64,000 nt of DNA from Pseudeuparius sepicola (Eukaryota; Arthropoda; Insecta; Coleoptera; Anthribidae): NCBI GenBank assembly GCA_963920635.1, contig OY987300.1, forward strand, positions 63,278,915 through 63,342,914. Direction: 5' to 3'. The notes below the pieces were generated by a model. It was not told the DNA's origin. It saw nothing but the letters and a program-made list of their open reading frames with translations, and searched no databases. The translations under genes were made by a program, and so were the position numbers. Positions 61,296 through 64,000 of the stretch are shown piece after piece (position 1 is the stretch's first letter; the number at the start of each line of letters is the position of its first letter).

Positions 61296-62575
61296 ATAAG
61301 TAGACAAACAATTGGCAGAAGGCTAGGTGGAAAATAAAGAGTCGGCAGAAGGCCCTAATATTGCAAAAATTTTTGCAACAATTATGTGACTGAGTAAACT
61401 TCTGCCAATTTTTACATTTATTCTGTAACTCAAAATATCACTAGTTGCAAAACGGCAGAAGGCTAGTTGGAAGAATTAGGGAGATATGGCAAATAGTAAG
61501 TGCGTTGGTGGCCCACTCAAATAATTACTTTACCTGATATAATTATATTTTATTTCATCAAGTACACTTCTGGCAATTTGTCAGCATATTTTACGATATA
61601 TCAGTACACTATTTGTCAATTGTCAGAAGTCTATTACGAAGACATACGTAAATCAATAATTTTATTAATGAAAAAATATGACGACTAATTTCATTTCTAT
61701 TAAAATGATATTTATAATTTTGAATATTCTTCAGTGAAAGACGTTGTTGTTGATAGTGACGATTCGGAAGGTAATTTTGAATTTCAATTCGATAATTCAT
61801 AAACTTTATTACATCATTAATTTCTACTTCCAGCTGAAGATGATGACAAGATGACATGGTATACGACAGCGATGAGGATATTGACTTTAATGAAAACATG
61901 GAAAATGAAGCTTACATAACGGAGTAATGTAAATAAAATTAGTATTAGTGAAATATAAAATAAAATGAAATTAATATTAAAATTAATACAAAATTAGAAT
62001 TAGTATTATAAATATACATTGCATTACGAGGAAAAATAAAATTATTTCCATGTTATTATACTGTAACCATTAATGTTTTCGTAATTGACTTCTGGTTTAA
62101 CGGTATACTGAAAATTCAAACATGATTTAATAGTGATTGTCGAAAATTATTCAAAATTATAAATATGATTTTAATAGAAACGAAATTAGTCGTCATATTT
62201 TTTCATTAATAAAATTATTATTGATTTACGTATGTCTTCGTAATTGACTTTTGGCAATTGACAAAAAATAGTGTATCTACTGAATTATCGTAAAATATGC
62301 TGACAAATTGCCAGACGTGTAAATAAAAATATATGAGGTAAAGTAATTATTCCAGTGGGCCACCGACGCACTTATTATTTGCCCTATCTCCCTAATTCTT
62401 TCAGATAGCCTTCTGCCTTTTTGCAACTTGTGTCATTTTGAGTTACAGAATAAATGTAAAAATTGGCAGAAGTTTACTCACTCACATAATTTTTGCAAAC
62501 ATTTTTGCAACATTAGCGCCTTCTGCCGACTCTTTATTTTCCACCTAGCCTTCTGCCAATTTTTTCTCTACTCAT
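61296..62575. mobile_element. Foldback element K (1.3 kb)
   Basis: Arms of about 430 bp: AATTGGCAGAAGGCTAGGTG at the left against CACCTAGCCTTCTGCCAATT at the right, with further GGCAGAAGG blocks and a GAATTAGGGAGAT block. The single-copy centre (about 61735-62130) carries small spliced-looking coding pieces. Confidence 0.87.
61735..61927 (+). pseudogene. Spliced-looking acidic coding fragment in foldback K
   Basis: After acceptor TATTCTTCAG, a 36-nt piece reads KDVVVDSDDSE and meets donor GTAATT at 61771. A 63-bp intron ends at TTCTACTTCCAG (61833). The next piece reads EDDDKM, and in a second frame YDSDEDIDFNENMENEAYIT and a stop at 61925-61927, so a frameshift lies within. The acidic, Asp/Ser-rich composition could be the N-terminal part of a piggyBac-like transposase or a captured host gene end; not identified. 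Confidence 0.45.
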
Positions 62576-64000
62576 TTGCCTATCTTCGATTATCTTGCAA
62601 ATTTTCAAAACTTTACCTTAACAATTTTTTTATGAAAAAAATTGCATGTTTAACCCCTACCCTCACTTTATTCTTCCAGGGTGCCTTCTGCCCGCCCGCC
62701 TCTCGCTATGTCAGTAACAACGGAACCTATAAATGATCAAATTCCCACTTTATCGAGTGACCCCTACACCTATACGTAGCCAGCTCTTAGACTATTATAT
62801 CGTATATCAAACAAAATTCTGGGGACAGTGGACAGTGTAATAATAATGTGTTTCGTTTTACTTGTCGCTTATTGTCGAACCAATTTCGTATCAGATGGCA
62901 AAGTTAAAATGCCACAACTTTGAGTTTGGAGATGCTGATGTTGTAGTTGTCCGGATGTGCAGTGAAGAAGTAGTGTGATTTCTGCCAGATTTATGAAGTG
63001 ATTTAAACGGTTTTGTCCAAAAACGCATGGAGGCGGAGGTCAGCGCAAGAGTCCCCCCCAGCGCCGTATAAGTCTCCAAATCTCGAAAGTTTATGTGTTT
63101 GGGAAGAAGATTCGCTTGGCTGTAATCCAGCTGCCGAATCGGCAGGGGTCTGATGTGCTGCCCCGCTTTGTGTGGCGGCTGCAAAAAGTTTCCCCTAGGT
63201 AGAGACAGAGCGAATCTAATCTAGTATACAGTATGGTGTAACAGTGGTCAAGATATACCTAATAAAACAAGTTACACTTTCAATTGTTTTCAATCCCCAT
63301 GCAACTTGATTTAGGCGAGTAATCAAGTAAAATAGGTAGTTAAATCGCGAATTTCATTGGTTTCTAGAATTGTTATTGTTCTTAGTGGGTCACGCTGTAT
63401 TTTAAGACACAAAAGCTATTCTGCATGACCTCAGGAAAATCTAACAAAAAACTCAGTTGGCGGTTTAAAGTTCAATTTCTCTTCTCCTAAGAATGCTGTT
63501 AAGAACGGCGATTCGTCACGAGGACACTAAAAATAAAATTTAAAATGGATTACCTTAGACTTGAATCACATCTTTTTCTGCAAATGAAACCACACGTCTT
63601 AGACTGAAACGGAAGTTTCCCTCTATTCCTTTGTCTGGCGTGATAAATGGCTCTAGTTTCTTGCAACCTCTTTTACCAAACTTTTAGATAAATTTTGTTC
63701 CGAGCCATTTTCCTTTCATTCTTCCGAAAAGTCTAATAAGTGCCGCTAAAATAAACACTTGCGTATTGTGGTTTAAGCACAAGATAAAACCTACCATTTT
63801 TTTTCTGTTGTTACGAGATTTCAACAAAATTATCCAAAGTCGTAAAATGCTTTAAAAATTTATTTTAACTGGCACTATCTACCCAGACAGTTATTGTGGT
63901 TGGGCGTTAAATAAACGACGAACATTAGTTTTTATGAGCTCGAAGCCTCGAGGGCTTGTTAGGGTGAATTTTTATACTCTAGGGATTTGCCTTCGAACTC
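62576..64000. other. No gene recognised
   Basis: Repeat-poor DNA with a higher-GC stretch at 62880-63200 that opens a minus frame (62891-63184) lacking any recognisable domain. No element ends seen. Confidence 0.45.

Noticed and set aside
62891..63184. 97-codon minus open frame
   Set aside because: No recognisable domain, no splice context, and unremarkable composition.
1..64000. tRNA, rRNA or bacterial operons
   Set aside because: No cloverleaf or rRNA-like sequence was seen; gene structure and elements are those of an insect nuclear genome.

Overview
The window is eukaryotic nuclear DNA, almost certainly from an insect. It is AT-rich, has GT-AG introns (some only 53-63 bp), and is littered with insect-type transposable elements. 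A beetle is plausible from the element mix (Crypton-type recombinase, PLE, MULE, many long foldback elements), but order-level placement is a guess.

One host gene can be read with confidence. It lies on the + strand in six in-window exons between 6378 and 23785. It encodes a Gln/Asn/Ser-rich protein of about 1,680 in-window residues that ends in a PWWP domain and a basic, helical tail. The domain order and the tail (Leu-Asn-x-x-Leu-Glu-x-Ala-Ile-x-Glu-Ala-Met-x-Glu-Leu-Asp-Lys) match the MBD5/MBD6 family, called six-banded (sba) in Drosophila, which is tied to the PR-DUB chromatin complex. The N-terminal exons, where the MBD domain is expected, are not in the window. All splice phases agree, and the last intron (10.8 kb) is a transposon graveyard.

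Layout. 1-6377: intron or upstream DNA with one hAT-like element. 6378-23785: the gene, whose last intron holds a Jockey-like LINE remnant, a MULE and four foldback elements. 23786-27815: 3'UTR/intergenic DNA. 27816-32500: LINE remnant cut off at a foldback, a Penelope-like element tail with a hammerhead-like motif, and a dead Tc1 element. 32500-46100: mostly unique non-coding DNA with foldbacks, and a diverged non-coding duplication (40.8 and 43.8 kb). 46.1-49.05 kb: a broken Crypton-type tyrosine recombinase and a fragment of an insect retroviral-type env. 49-53.2 kb: another foldback, then a possible terminal exon and a possible TATA promoter with first exon. 54-62.6 kb: nested transposons, a palindromic 30-bp minisatellite, and a foldback carrying spliced-looking coding pieces. 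62.6-64 kb: nothing recognised.

No clearly new biological system was found. The best leads are the duplicated non-coding block, the GATTTAYGMTAATTG triplet beside a promoter-like start, the recombinase-associated decamer repeats, and the hammerhead-like motif downstream of the PLE open frame. All motif and homology calls come from reading the sequence and from memory of the families; no search was run.
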